Source: Coenobita brevimanus
Lineage: Eukaryota; Arthropoda; Malacostraca; Decapoda; Coenobitidae
Direction: 5' to 3'
Assembly (NCBI GenBank): GCA_032717465.1
Contig: CM064681.1
Location: 14,696,510-14,760,509, forward strand
DNA: 64,000 nt
Shown one piece after another: positions 23,965 through 36,283 of the stretch. The first letter of the stretch is position 1. Each line of letters starts with the position of its first letter. The position numbers and the translations under genes are program-made. A model generated the notes under the pieces. That model did not search any database. It was not told where the DNA came from and saw nothing but the letters and a program-made list of their open reading frames with translations.

Positions 23965-24650
23965 GAAGTATACACAATTTCATTACATGTGGTATAGGAT
24001 TATTTTAAGAAATGGGTACAGTTACTAAACCTATTTGTTTAATCCATATCGTTGTTATACTGATTATTTAGTCCTTCAGTTTCTGATTTAGTTATGATAT
24101 TTTGTCGTATAATTATATAACGAGTAATTCTAGAGTATTACCATGACTACTGTCACAAATGTTAGACTAAATATTACATGGGGGTAAATTTTGAATAACA
24201 AATGTTTTATCAGCATCGACCCAGTTCTCATCCACTACGAAATTAGTCACCGATGATATAAAGGGCGTATGTCGTCTGCCTCACAATTGACCCATTTCAG
24301 CAGTAACTGCTGTATATATTCGTCATAGCTGAGAACCGAAACCTTTAGTATTTTTAATTCTAAACTAGGCAGAAAAAAGCTCAAGATGTTTCATACTTTT
24401 TATGGGATATCATCATCATCATCATCATCATTATCGTAAATGGGGTTGGAAGTACAGACACAGGAACCGGAAAGTACAAAATGACTCACTCAGGCTGTTA
24501 TATATTTACTGTGTTTCTCTTTGTAGGAAGCTACTTTGTCCACCTTTTTATTACCCTGTTAACAGCAAGTTTTGGCCCTACCCTGAAATTATAGTGAAGA
24601 GAGAGAGAATAGTCTTGAAACTGTCCTCTTTAAATTTCACTCTTTTCAGT
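23010..24650. other. No gene recognised; AT, CA and ATC simple repeats
   Basis: AT-rich DNA with (AT)n at about 23834-23896, directly followed by (CA)n at 23905-23960, and (ATC)n near 24408-24430. No frame with a recognisable domain. Confidence 0.6.
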
Positions 24651-25216
24651 CACCTTACCCCCCCCACCCGTGGGCAGCCATCTTGTCGTGGTGGGAGGGC
24701 TTGCGTGCCCCTGTGATCCCACAAGCCTGCCCGTGGATGTAATAACATCTGGCAGGGACTCCCATGATGGTAGGGTTGTGGGTGAGGGGTCTGACTAAGC
24801 ACTGCCCAAAACTCAGGTTACCTGTATTGGTCATCGCTGCCGCCCTTCAGAGGGGTCGCCTTAGTGTTGTCCTGAGTTGGTTGGTTGAGTGTCTGGGCTG
24901 GGAGTATTGGAGAAGGGGGGCTTTGCACTGGTGGGAGTGAACTTCACATCACGGGGTGTCCTTTTTGGGTCACCCTCTAGAGATGAGGTACCCCGCTCCT
25001 ATCAGAGTGCGCTCAGTCTCTTCACTCCCTGGTAGGTGGTTTCCCTTGGCTCCTGGTGCCATTTTACCTATTATATACATAGGATACATGAAACAATTCT
25101 TTACCCACTCATGTGGTCAGTGACCAGCCACACAAGTCACCATCACCTGGTTACTCTCTGGTCGGCGACCTTATACCCTCCAGGTCATCTGCCAAAACTG
25201 AGAATCCAGATGTCCC

Positions 25217-25898
25217 TTCTGTCGAGCTGTTACCCAGCATCTTTGTGAAACACTCTTATACAAAATACACAGTACTCAGAATGGATGATGGTACTTCCTT
25301 CTGGAACCTGAGCTGTTTTCAGATTCATAATGGTTTAGTTTCAGCATGTGGATTTACCCCCTAAGGTCTCCTTGCAGTACAATGGTTCTCTGTTGCAAAA
25401 GGCCAGGAATGACGAGGAGAGCTCACACATCCAGTGTGAGCCGGTTATCCACTGTCTGCCTCTCGTCACTTGGCCATAGATCAGTCCCGTGAGGTTGTGT
25501 ATTCTCGTGACTTGGTCTCGTATTCTGATTCTTCCCTCCTGGAGGGGCTGGCTCCTCCGGGAGTTGTAGCAGTACAGAGAATTATGAAGAAAGTTGATGG
25601 AGTTTTAACATTGATGTCAACTCATATCTTGATGTTTGATTGCCTTACATTGCCAGAGGTTGTCACTGCTGCGTGGTGGAAGCTTAAGGTTAAACCTTAT
25701 GTTCCTTGACCTAGAAGATGCTATTACTGTCAAAGGTTTGATCAGGTTTGCCATTCTTACCGGCAGAAAGCATCTGTCCTTCCTGAGGTCTGTGGAAAAT
25801 GTGGTGGTGTTTCCTATGTTATGGTTGATTGTTTGCAACCCTCTAAATGTTTGAACTGTGGAGGAGTGCATGCGGCCTCCTCAAGGGATTGCGATGTG
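25217..25898 (+). pseudogene. LINE-C ORF1 N-terminal and zinc-knuckle part (plus copy, broken)
   Basis: Plus-strand frames show an N-terminal block (TKYTVLRMDDGTSFWNLS) and then, after frameshifts, cysteine-rich knuckles: CYYCQRFDQVCH near 25720, CGKCGGVSYVMVDC near 25795 and CLNCGGVHAASSRDC at 25849-25893. Such knuckle arrays bind nucleic acid in gag-like ORF1 proteins. The frame is cut at DVY by the TIR element at 25901 and resumes as MFEYEIVSVRKKE at 26871. Confidence 0.75.
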
Positions 25899-26870
25899 TA
25901 CAGTCAGGGAAAGTTCCGCGTTACCCACTGTTCAGAGCATTGGTGGTTGACGAATATTCACGAAGCAGCAGCCAGACCCCACTTGTCTTGTAACTGTGAG
26001 TGGGAGGGAAGGTGGCAGGGGGTGGGAGGGTGTGGAGAGTTGCTCACGTCACAGTATCAATTCATGTTTACTGTCAAAGGTATGCTTCTTTGGTTTCGTT
26101 TTGTAATGTTCGATAGATATGATAGTTGCAGAGACTGGTCTTATAATTAGGACTTCCCATGTCATTCTATCTATCTATCTATCTATTGCCAGACGCCTCA
26201 ATCCCGTTTGGGGTGGCCACAAACAAATCGCCTCCAAGTCGCCCTGTCCCCCGCCATTTCACTACCCTGCTCCCAACTCACACACCCCTCTCTCATATAC
26301 CTCATATACCTCTCTCATATACCTCTATAGGAAAACGAAAAACCTGTTAATCGCTCATATAAATATTTTCTTAATATTATTATTACACACTACCCTTGAT
26401 TCAAAGTCTGACATGAATAATTACCAGAATAACACTGAAAATGTTTGCAGGCAGATGTTTACAGTGGGACGACAGAGGATAAATAAGTAAACAAATTTCT
26501 CCTGGGGAAACGTCTCTTCTTAAAGTCCAGAAGGAATGAAACCATTGAAACCTTTGTCCAAACCCAGCAAACTTCCATAACTTTCCTGACAACACTACGT
26601 ACATTTACATATTTTTTTCATAAAATGTAAGCACCATATTATTCATCTATCCTTATGAAATTAACTCCAACACACCGTCCAAGTCATACATTGCACATCT
26701 ACACGTGATTCCCAATCTGTCACTAAACGCTTCTCTGATCCCATTCCCCTGCCTCCCTCTCCTCCACTCTCACAGTTACCAGACATATGAGGTCTGGCTG
26801 CTGCTTCACATTCACCTGTCTCACACCAGTGCTTCAGGAGGTGGGTAATGCGGAACTTTCCGTGACTGTA
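25899..26870. mobile_element. Tc1/mariner-like non-autonomous element with long terminal inverted repeats
   Basis: The element proper is 25901-26868 (968 bp). Its ends, CAGTCAGGGAAAGTTCCGCG on the left and the complement of CGGAACTTTCCGTGACTG on the right, start arms that stay similar for about 150 bp (shared GAAGCAGCAGCCAGACC). TA flanks both sides (25899-25900, 26869-26870), and LINE-C codons join cleanly if one TA and the element are removed. CAGT ends and a TA target are typical of Tc1/mariner. No transposase is inside; instead it holds a LINE-R fragment. Confidence 0.8.
26169..26325 (-). mobile_element. LINE-R 3' end fragment (copy 4) inside the TIR element
   Basis: Minus strand: the same terminal block as copy 3, ending CTGGCAATAGATAGATAGATAG, with a GATA tail at 26169-26186. 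It is 5' truncated after about 140 bp. Confidence 0.85.
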
Positions 26871-26969
26871 CATGTTTGAGTATGAGATCGTTTCTGTCCG
26901 AAAGAAGGAGAAAGTTTCCTTTTCTGGGGAAAAGGCCAGGGTAAGGGAGAAGTGCATTCACCCTGGGGT

Positions 26970-26995
26970 AGTAGTAGTAGTAGTAGTAGTAGTAA

Positions 26996-27028
<33 letters not shown>

Positions 27029-27926
27029 CAGCAGCAGTAGTAGTTGTAGTTATTGTTCCCTAGGCAGTCTGGCCGAACAACCCCGAGTCCCTTAGGAAGG
27101 CCATGGCCGAGACCGGGCTTTACCACTGAGCTCTCAAAGAGTGTATGTTGTGTTGTTGGCGTAGGTGATTGTGTGCAATGCAGTCTTCCATAATGTGCTT
27201 AATAGAATGAGGTGCTGTGTTACATCCTGGATAGGCATCAACGACGGAGTCATCCAGCTTCTTCTGGTAGCTTAAGAGGGCTGGATGGTGCCCACATCTC
27301 AGCCTGGCCAGGTGGACCCTGTCCTCACGAGGGAGATAGGATTCAGCAGGGTGGATGTCAGGAGGCCGTGTATGCAGCTGTGTGTTGTCTTTAAGTGATT
27401 GAATGGAGCAATGAGTGATTTGAGTGTGGATATGCTTCTGGAAGCTGGTCTGAGGTGGGTGTGGGGGGAGAGGTGACTGTAGTTGTGTATGATATCGTGT
27501 GCTGGGTGTTGTTTTGATATTCCTTGGTGTGGGTGGATGTGCTGCCGTGTAATGTAGTGGGTGTTGTGGGTCTGTGGAGGCTGCAGCAAGAATCTGGGTG
27601 CCTCTCATGTCTAGGTGATCCTTGACTTTGAGGACTTTGGTTTCTTGATGTAGGTGGTCTGTGGGTGTAGTAGCTGTGCAGCCTTGTTCTGTATCGGCTG
27701 TAGAGTGTTGTAGTGTGTTTTGGTGAGGTTAGGGGCCCAAGCAGGGGTTGCATAATTCATAAATGAACGTATGTATTGTTTGTATACTGTGGTGGTGGTT
27801 TCTTTGTTGTTTCCAAATGTTGTATGGGCAAGTGATCTCAAGGCATAGAGTCTTGGTGTTATTATATTTTTAATGTTTGTGATGTGTTGTTTAAATGACA
27901 TTGATGTATTATATGTTACACCAAGG

Positions 27927-27969
<43 letters not shown>

Positions 27970-29238
27970 TAGGGGAGTGTTGTTTATGGTGAGGTGTGGC
28001 ATGTGACTGTGTTCTGCTGTCCAGTTTGTGAGAGGGGTCACTGTAGATTTGGCTGGGGCTATTTTGAGCCTGTTTGTGGTGAACCATTCGTGTCGTGTGC
28101 TGAGGTAAGGTTGGAGGATGTGTGCAGCTGTATTTGCGTTTTGGTGGGTACATGTAAATGTTATATCATCTGCATAGGAAGCTATGTGTATCTGTGGTGT
28201 GTGGGGTGTGCGTACGTCGTGCATGCATAGGTTAAAGAGTATAGGGGACAAAACAGATCCTTGGGAGACGCCATTTGTGAAGTTTCTGATGTTAAAAGAC
28301 TGATCGACAAATGTAATGTGTACACATCTGCCTGCTAAGTAGTTTGCCAACCATCTTTTTGTGTTATTGTGCATGTTTGTGTTGAGTATTTTGTTTGTGA
28401 GGTTGTGGCGGGGGATGGCATCAAAAGCTTTGCTGATGTCTAGTGTGACTAGGAGTGTTCTGTGTGGTGGGCTAGCTGAATTCATGCCATCAAAAACTCT
28501 GTGTAAGGTCTGTAAGAAGGGTGTTTGTGGAGTGTAGTGGCCTAAAGCCATGTTGTGACTGGGCTAGGGGAATGTGAGTTGTGACTAGTTGTAGTACTTG
28601 TCGTTCAGTGACTTTAGAGGGGGTGCAGAGGAGTGTGATGGGGCAGTGTGAGGAAGGTAACGTGGGGTCTTTGTTGGGCTTAGGGATAGTGATGATAATG
28701 CCATGCTTCCAGATGTTGGGTATTATGTTGTGTGAGTAGCTGTAGTTTGATATGTTGGTGAGTGCTTGTATGCTTTGTGGTCCAAGGTGTTTAAAGTGAA
28801 TGTTGCTTATGTTGTCTGGTCCACAGGCAGATGAGTGCTTCAGGTTGTTAATGATGTGCTTCATCTGGTTGTATGTGAAAGGTGCGTAGTCTGGGTCTGT
28901 GGGAAACTGTCTCTTATGTCGGTTGATATGTCGGCCTTCCGATGGGGGTTTAGATGGCTGACTTGTGAAAAATGATTGATTAGAGTGTTTGCTTGTTGTT
29001 TGTGTGAAGGTATTGTGTCTGTTGTTGTGATGGCAGCATGTGAGTGTGTAATGTTGCTGTTGGAGAGTGTGATGCTGTTTAGTGTTTTGTAGAGTTTACT
29101 GGTGCTTGTTCTGTGGTCAAGTGTTTGGAGATAATTATTCCAGTTTAGTGTTTGCTATTCTGATATTTTATTGTTTATCTGAGTGTTGAGTTCGTGTATT
29201 TCTTGTACAGTGTCTTGTGTATGAGGTGTTGGGGAGTG
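26970..29238 (-). mobile_element. LINE-D, 5' truncated LINE with TAC-type tail
   Basis: A minus-strand insertion within LINE-C ORF1. The 12-mer tcaccctggggt occurs at 26958-26969 and again at 29239-29250, an exact TSD. The 3' tail is a (TAC)n microsatellite (seen as GTA triplets at 26969-27050). The 5' end is truncated before RT, so no endonuclease is present. Confidence 0.9.
27120..28930 (-). pseudogene. LINE-D reverse transcriptase and C-terminus (frameshifted)
   Basis: Minus-strand overlapping frames (28864-28490, 28551-27916, 28153-27611, 27608-27120) give a nearly continuous polymerase. Motifs: IITIPKPNKDPTLPSSHCPI, LVTLDISKAFDAIPRH, GVSQGSVLSPILFN and the intact catalytic SYADDITF. A (CA)n microsatellite at about 27929-27968 encodes a His-Thr run in the connection region. 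The C-terminus has a Cys/His pattern (LRCGHHPALL ... GCNTAPHSIKHIMEDC). Only a few frameshifts separate it from an open frame, so it is younger or slower-decaying than LINE-C. Clade not fixed by eye. Confidence 0.85.
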
Positions 29239-30180
29239 TCACCCTGGGGTTACCTTTGCTCCTGTCTTGTCTCGCCCTAAAGCTGCCTGGCAGGTGCCCC
29301 TGCCATCACACAATACCCCATTAACTTCTTGAGGTTCTGCTTCCCGGCCTTCTCAGCCAACAGATTCCACTGAGGGGGTGCAGCCTGAAAGTGGATGTGC
29401 TTCCTCTAGGGAGGTGCCTCTTGTCTCAGGGTGTCCCCTCTGGGGTGGTGCTTCCTGCAACTGGAAGTGCCTCCCCCATCCCAGTTCCTCCTGTGGCAAA
29501 TGACTGTATTGACACTACGCCCTGCCTTGACACATCCAAAACTGCCGACATCCCTCCTGTTTATGGTAAGCATCGCCATGGCTGCTCAGAGTGCTCAGAG
29601 ACTGAAGCATTGTTACCAAAGATCTCTGCTGTGGAGCCCACTATTCCTCCTGCTAGGGACGCTCAGGGGTCGGGGTGAGTGCTGGCTAATAATGGTATTT
29701 TGCTGATGGCCCAGCCACTACCAGACAGTGGTGGTACCCAGGTCGTTGATGCATCTGCTCAGCTGCATGAGGCCTTCCCCTCTCAGAGTTCCAGTACTGT
29801 GGGGTGTGCTACCGATCGTGCTTGCTCCTTCACATGGTGGCACTGCTTGCTCTACTCCAGCTAGGGGAACTTACAGTTCCCATGCCAGGCCATCTCTTGC
29901 TCCACCACAGAAGACCATTGTCTGGCCCTCTTCTTCCTTCAGGTTATCTTCAGCTGGGCAGCACACCGTGCACCATGACGGTTCTAAGCCAAGAGTTGTT
30001 CCACCTCGGAGAAAGAGTGTTGTAAGATTTTCCTCTTCCTCGTCCTCACGTTTGCCTACAGATGTTCGACATAGGGTGCAGGCTGCAGGTACTGGGCAGT
30101 CTCTTTCCAAGGGCCTTCCTAAGCATCAATCCAAACCAGCTCGCATGTCAGGAGGTGTACAGTCCCGCACTTAATCATCA
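29239..30180 (+). pseudogene. LINE-C ORF1 C-terminal part (plus copy, broken)
   Basis: Resumes after LINE-D with Pro/Ser/Val-rich low-complexity sequence and ends in PPRRKSVVRFSSSSSSR (about 30000-30050), matching the minus copy. Frames change several times. The ORF2 endonuclease begins just downstream. Confidence 0.7.
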
Positions 30181-30189
30181 TCCCTCCAC

Positions 30190-31172
30190 TATGAGTTCTA
30201 TCATCCAGTGGAACTGTCAGGGTTTAAGTGCAAGCTATGAGAAACTGTCATCTTGTTTCTCAGTTCACTCCACTACAGCATGCATGTGCATCCAGGAGAC
30301 CATGCTAGGTGATGCTGTTCCTTCCGGTTCTTTTGGCTACCATGTGTTTTATTCTGATCTTGTGCTGGGCCAAGGTCGTCATGGAGGTACTGTTATTTTC
30401 CTTTGCCAGGATATTCCATACAGTCACCTGGACATCTCCAATCCCCTGCAGGTTGTTGCTGTCCTGATGTTTTTACATAGGCAGTATACAGTTTGCAGCC
30501 TTTATTTTCCTCCTAGTGCTACTGTTGAATGGGAGGACCTGGAATGCCTTGTTCGTGGCCTTCCTTCTCCCTTTCTGTTACAAGGAGATATGAATGGTCA
30601 CCATCCACTATGGGGTAACAGGGAAGCTAACTCCCAGGGTGTTATGCTGGCCTCTTTAGTGGAAAATGAGGAGTTGGGTATTTTAAACTCCAACAACTTA
30701 TTTCCAAAGCCAGACTGGAACTTTTACTACCATTGATTTGTCCCTATATTCAGCTGATGCTGTTTTAGATTTTACCTGGTATGTGCTGCTAGACCTGTAT
30801 GGCAGTGACCATTCTCCATTACTCTTAACTGCTTGTACAGGTGGACCTCAGCCACATCTTCCTTTCTGGCATCTGGATAAGACTGACTGGCCACGTTTCA
30901 GGGAAATAAGTTCCAGTTCCCTTTCCGTCAGTGAGTTTGGCTGTCTTACTGAGACGGTGTCATTTTTCACTGACGTGTTGCACTCAGCAGCACTATCATC
31001 TATTCCAAGATTGAAGGGTCAGTTTCCTAATAGTTTAGTTCCTTGATGGAACTCAGATTGCAGTTCTACGGTGAAAACCAAACGAGTTGCCTTCTCTCAG
31101 CTTCATCATCACCGTGGGGATCCTCAGTATTTGGTGACATATCAGAGGGCACGAGCTCATATGAGGCAGGTT
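30190..31172 (+). pseudogene. LINE-C endonuclease domain (plus copy, broken)
   Basis: Starts IIQWNCQGLSASYE. Visible APE-type signatures are IQETMLGDA, YSDLVLGQGRHGG, LQGDMNGHHPLWGN near 30585 and GSDHSPLLLT near 30800. A frameshift near 30735 splits it between two frames, and another occurs near 31040. The domain would nick target DNA. The element at 31177 interrupts ORF2 shortly after this domain. Confidence 0.83.
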
Positions 31173-31934
31173 TTAACCCGTCACGTCCCGAGCTATTTCG
31201 CACCTCCGACACCCCCCAATCCCGAAGTATTTTCAATTTTTTTTGTTGGTTAAAACCTCTGCTTTTGGTGAGAAACATCGAAATTTCATAGACAAATCGC
31301 TCACTTGAGGTTTAAAATACTTGATCCAGGTAGCAGTACCTCCTTACCTGACTGGGTTTTCTAACAGGTTGGCACCAAAGAAAACGAGTTCTATGGGAGG
31401 GTAACTATTTCACACCACTCATAAACGGTATTAATTTATTTACTTGGTACGAATTTATATGTAGTCTGAGAGTATATTGGTTTTCAAACAGTAATATACT
31501 CATTATAAACATTGTTTCACTCACTAACTCATTGCCATACCTGACCTTCTTTTGCCACATTACCTGATCATTATTTCTGACTGTTTCTTCCTCTAATGCT
31601 ATGTAAACTTTGTCCTCCACTTTGTCATCGATTGGGGAATCACTCTGCCCCTGAATGTCTTTATTGGCCAGGTCACTGGTAACAGGTGAATTGCCGAGAC
31701 AATGGCGTGCGGGGGCAGGGGAGGTTATGCGGTGTAAGGCATTGTCCCTGCTTGGCATCTTGTAGAGGAATAGAGGAAGGTGTCCCGTGTATACGTACGA
31801 AAAATCACTTGTGAAAATTAAAAATTGTGCAAATTATGAACCTTGCAATTGCGTGACATACCAGTACTTTGACGGGACTGGCAAATGCAAAATGTTGCAA
31901 TGTACCCATACATTGACGGGACGCCTCGGGTTAA
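31173..31934. mobile_element. TTAA-type (piggyBac-like) non-autonomous element 1
   Basis: The body (31177-31930, 754 bp) is flanked by TTAA at 31173-31176 and 31931-31934. Removing one TTAA and the body restores the LINE-C sequence seen in the minus copy (GGTTTTAAAGGAGGCC). Ends CCCGTCACGTCCCGAG and the complement of ACGGGACGCCTCGGG form short imperfect inverted repeats. TTAA duplication is the hallmark of piggyBac. No recognisable transposase; the 117-codon minus frame at 31405-31758 has no motif I can name. A diverged relative lies at 39339-40073. Confidence 0.78.
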
Positions 31935-32892
31935 AGGAGGCCAGGCATTCATCCTGGAAAGGTTATGTTCCTCCATCGGTTCGAGGACTTCCCTTACTCA
32001 GGTGTGGAACCAGGTAGGGAAAATTTCAGGAAAATTTACTGCTCCCTCCTCTCCTGTTCTGTCTGCAGCAGGTGGAACTGTGACTTATCCTTTCGTTGTT
32101 GCAAAGTTGTTTATTGATAATTTTGCCAGCGCATCACAGAAGGATGAAGATTCGCCTTTCTCTTGTCAATGTCGACACCTAGTCTCGTGGTCTCAGTTTT
32201 GCCTCTTCTGGGGGAGAGTCCTCTAATGTTCCCTTTTCTATTTCTGAACTCCAGGAGGCTCTGTCGCAGTGCCATGATTCCTCTCCTGGTTATGATGATA
32301 TTCATTATGCCTTTTAAAGTCACGTGTCTCATGAGTCCTTTTTGTTTTTTCTTTCACTGTTTAATAAGATCTGGTTTTCTGGTGAGTTTTCTGCCTTGTT
32401 GGGGTGTTGCTGTAGTTATCCCCATCCCCAAACCAGGTAAGGACCACCTGCAGGCGATGAATTATCAGCCTCTTTCTCTGGTGTCTTGAATATATAAAGT
32501 TCTGGAAAAGATGGGCAACGTTAGGCTTGTGTGGTTTTTGGAGAGAGGTGACTTCTTATCCCCTGCCCAGTATGGTGTTCGGAAAATGCGATCTACCTCT
32601 GATGCACTACTGTCCTTGGAATATTCTGTCTGTGAGGCTTTCGCCACTAACCAACACCAGGTCACGGTCTTCTTTGATCTGGATATGGCATATGACACTG
32701 CCTGGCATCATGGCATATTACTTTCTCTTCATGAATTGGGTCTTTGTGGGCACTTGCCTATTTTTATTCAGCAAGTTTTTATTGAACTGTTTTTTAAGGG
32801 TCTGAGTGGGAGGAGTGGTTTCTAATCCCCATGCACTAGAAGATGGAGTACCACAGCAGAGTATCCTTAGTGTCACTCTCTTTACTGTAGCC

Positions 32893-34360
32893 ATAACCCC
32901 TTAAGTGCTAATCTCATCGATAGGGCTTTTTGCGCAATTTCTTACGAGGACGAGCAACACCGATCGTACAACATCCACAAAAAACTGGCGGCAGCTGGCT
33001 CCACCCCAGCTGTGACGTAGATGGCTTCTAACCAATCAGAACTAGGTGTTGGATACACCGGAGGGGGGTCTCAGGCCCATAACCAGGTGGTGGGGGGTGT
33101 ACCCCCCACCTCCCTCTTGCCACGTCCTTCTACTCCACTACCTTGTTACTACCCTACCTCCCACCGTTCTTACCACCACAACAACCCCTCCCACCCCCAC
33201 CTCATGCATCCCCCCCTCCCATGTGGATCCCCCCCCACGTCCCCCTCCCCAGTCAACTGGGGGGACAGTATTTCCCCCCTACCCTCCCTCCATGTCCCTG
33301 TACTCCACTTTGGCCCTTCCTTTGTGTCTGGTGGTGGTCTCCTCCCATCCCTCAATCCCCATCCACCCCCTCCTGGCCTTACTAGCTCCCCCCACCCCCC
33401 CACCCCGTACCCACACCCCCTAGCACCTCCCCGGCCTCGAATATTTTGGATATTTTTTACGCTTTATGGCACGTGTTTTTGAATCATTACCTGTAATTTA
33501 TTGGTGTCTGCATACAGATATCCACACCACAATTACTTTAGCTGTCTTTAGTCGAAACCCAGTTGAAAAAGACATTTTACTTTATGCCGACGCATGGAAG
33601 CATGTTGGAGCCTTCAAAACGAAACGAAACGAAACGAAACGAAACGAAACGAAAACTACATTTGACAGCTCGGAGGGGAGGGGAGGAGGAGGGGAGGGGG
33701 AAGGGAAGGAGAGGAGATTGGAGGGGAGGGAAGGGAAGGGGATGGAGGGGACTGGAGGTTTGAAGAGGGGAGAGAAGGGAAGGATAATTTTTACTATTTA
33801 TCATATTTTTATTGGGGGGTTCATGACCTATTTCCCTTGCTAGATTTGACAGCTCGGCGGGGAGGGAAGGGGGAAGAGGAAAGAGGAGGGGAGGTTAGGC
33901 GAGGGGAAGGGAAGGGAAGGGAAGGGAAGGGGAGGGAGGGGATTGGAGGTATGAGGAGAGAAGAGGAGGGAAGGATAATTTTTATTTATCATATTTATTT
34001 GGGGGGTTTGTTACTATTTTGTTTTTTTCTAAGCACATTACAGTGGTTTATAACATCTATACACACCAAAAAAAATTTGATTATGGTGATTTTTGTACGT
34101 ACTGTTGCGAAGAAAACAGGTGCGAGCGGCGTATTTTCTTTCTCGCCGTGGCCGCGACGGGTAACTATTATAAACTTTGACGGACCATAGCTTGGTAACT
34201 ATTGGGTCTAGGAAGGTGGGGTTTGCGTTTTCAGGTGTGTAAATTCAAGCTCTATAAATCGGGCATAAAACTTTTAACCTTTGAGGAAGTCGAAAAATTG
34301 GCCTGTTTTTGCTTCCTGCGGGACAGTCGAGGCTGGAGAATTGCGTACCCTAGAGGTTAA
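32893..34360. mobile_element. TTAA-type (piggyBac-like) element 3 with GA-rich duplication
   Basis: Inserted in LINE-C RT: minus-copy sequence jumps from about 32896 to 34357. The right flank is TTAA (34357-34360), the left is ATAA (32893-32896). The ends CCCCTTAAGTGC and, from the other side, CCTCTAGGGTACGC are weak inverted repeats. Inside are a C-rich tract (33090-33430), (AAACG)n at 33618-33656 and two ~170-bp GA-rich units (from 33660 and 33843), each starting tttgacagctcgg and ending near ggaaggataattttt. No transposase recognised. Confidence 0.6.
33618..33656. repeat. (AAACG)n pentanucleotide repeat
   Basis: About seven to eight copies of AAACG read directly. Confidence 0.95.
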
Positions 34361-36276
34361 CAGCGTAATCAGTGTACTTCCTGACGGTGTACGAGGCTCA
34401 CTATATGTCAACGACCTCTCAATTTCCTTCACCACATCTAGAATGTCTCTGATAGAGAGGAAGTTGCAGCTGGCTCTTAACAGAATTTCTGACAGGGCAG
34501 AGTAACGCAGTTTCCATTTTTCTTTAACAAAGACAGTGGGTATGCATTTTAGTCATCTTCAAGGGGTTCACCCAGACCCTGACTTGTATCTCTATGGTCG
34601 GAGAATATCCTGTGTAGAAGAGACTTGGTTTCTGGGTCTTCTGTTTGTTAGATGAACAACCTGGGTTCCTCATATTCATTCTGTTAAGGCGGCATGTCTA
34701 AAAGCTTTGAGTCTTTTGAGGGTTTTGTTTAATCTCTCTTGGGGTGCTGACCGTCAGATCCTGCTCCCCTTGTATAGGTCTCTTATTCTTCCTAAACTTG
34801 AATATCGGTGTAAGATCTACTCCTCTGCAACAGATGCCCGTCTCCAGTTGTTAAATTCTGTGCGTCATGCTGGTATATGTCTGGCATTCAGGTCATCCCC
34901 GATTTCAAGTTTGTTGGTGGACACTGTTGTACTCCCCTTGGACTGGCGATGCCAGTCATTGATTATGATGTGTTGGTATTGTCTTTACCGCATTCCAGAC
35001 TCAATTTCTTGTGCCATAGTCTCCCAGGATTCACGATCTTCTGTTTATGACACCTGTCCTAATTTCCCAAAGGCTTTTGGTTACAAGATCCAGTCTGTTA
35101 TGTTAGCCCTCTCTGTTCCGAAAGTGGCAGTTTGTCCACATTGGATCGCAAGGGTGGGTTTTTGGTTACTCCCTTGTGTGACATTTTGTAGGCTTGTTGC
35201 TGGAAAAAAAGGGCTCACTTCTATCTCGGCTGTCCCTCTTTCTCTTTTTAGAACTGGCTCCACTCGTGAGGGTTCTGTCCCTGTCTGTACCGACGTGTGT
35301 AAGACTGATACTGGAGTTGGCTTTGGTGTTCTCTTTCCTTCCTTTAGTAGGGATGGTAGCATTGCATCAGTGTATATGGCGGAACTGACTGCGATTTCTA
35401 TGCTCTCAAAATCATTTTTACTTTCCCAAAATCCGTTTTTGTGATTTTAGTGACTCACGTAGTGCTCTGTCTGCACTGGAATCTTAATGCATCCCATCCA
35501 ATGGTTTCATCAATTTTAGTGTGGCTTTTTCGTCTTGGCTGTCGTGGCCGCCATGTGAACTTCTGTTAGGTTCCCGCACATGTTGGTGAGGTGGGCAGTG
35601 AGAGGGCAGATACATAAGCTAAAGCTGCATCTTGTCAACAACCCCCAACCAACTACCCGCTCCCTGCTTCTGATGTAACACCTTACTTGCCGCACTCAAT
35701 TCGTACATGTTGGCAGAGACACTGGGGTGGGGTTGCTCATAATCAACTAAAAGAAATCGTTCAGAGAGTGGTTGTGCCAAGGGTTCTCCCCTCCATGTCC
35801 CAGCAATTGGAGGCAGCTCTTGCCAGGCTTTGCATTGGGCACCCTCAGCTTACACATGGGTTCCTGATGAGTGGTGGGACTCAACCGTAGTGTGATGATA
35901 GCCTTGTTCCTCTTACTGTCCGTCACTTGCTGGTCGAGTGTCCGAGTCTGAAGGACCTACGTCAGAGATTCCTCAATAGGCATAAGGGGGCAGATGGTGC
36001 CTACTGTCTGTCCTCGATGCTTGGGGAAGACCTTAGTAATATTTACTGATGTTTTTAGTTTTCTACAGGAGATGGGCCTCCTTCCATTTTAATAAGCAAT
36101 TGATATTTTATAAACTATTATTATTCTCAGTGTTTTATTTCTACTAACAAATATTAACCTTATTTTGAATATGCATTTTTTATTTGCTGCATCTTTTACC
36201 TTGTTGTCCGGCGGCATATGACCCTGGCAGTTGCACAGCCAGATTTTAATTACAATCAGTCAATCAGACACTTTAC

Positions 36277-36283
<7 letters not shown>

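Larger units (their letters stand above)
31935..36090 (+). pseudogene. LINE-C reverse transcriptase and RNase H (plus copy, split by element 3)
   Basis: RT fingers and palm lie at about 32400-32870 (VVIPIPKPGKDHLQAMNYQP, VFFDLDMAYDTAWHHG) and continue after the insertion at 34357. There the catalytic box reads LYVNDL, so the first catalytic Asp is Asn, unlike the minus copy. RNase H is at about 35270-35560: VPVCTDVC, YMAELTAI and a frameshifted DSRSAL-like site. The zinc-motif C-terminus is at 35687-36050. Multiple frameshifts. Confidence 0.83.
24662..36268 (+). mobile_element. LINE-C, plus-strand copy, split by four insertions
   Basis: Same family as the minus copy, about 6.1 kb of own sequence. 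The flanks carry caccttacccc (24651-24661) and cactttacccc (36269-36279), an 11-bp TSD with one mismatch. Own blocks: 24662-25900, 26869-26969, 29239-31176, 31931-32896 and 34357-36268. Insertions are a Tc1-like TIR element, LINE-D and two TTAA-type elements. It faces the minus copy head-to-head with about 2.8 kb between the two 5' ends. All ORFs are interrupted. Confidence 0.87.

Noticed and set aside
33021..33482. Pro-rich 153-codon frame
   Set aside because: A C-rich low-complexity tract within a TTAA-type element gives proline codons in several frames. There is no domain.
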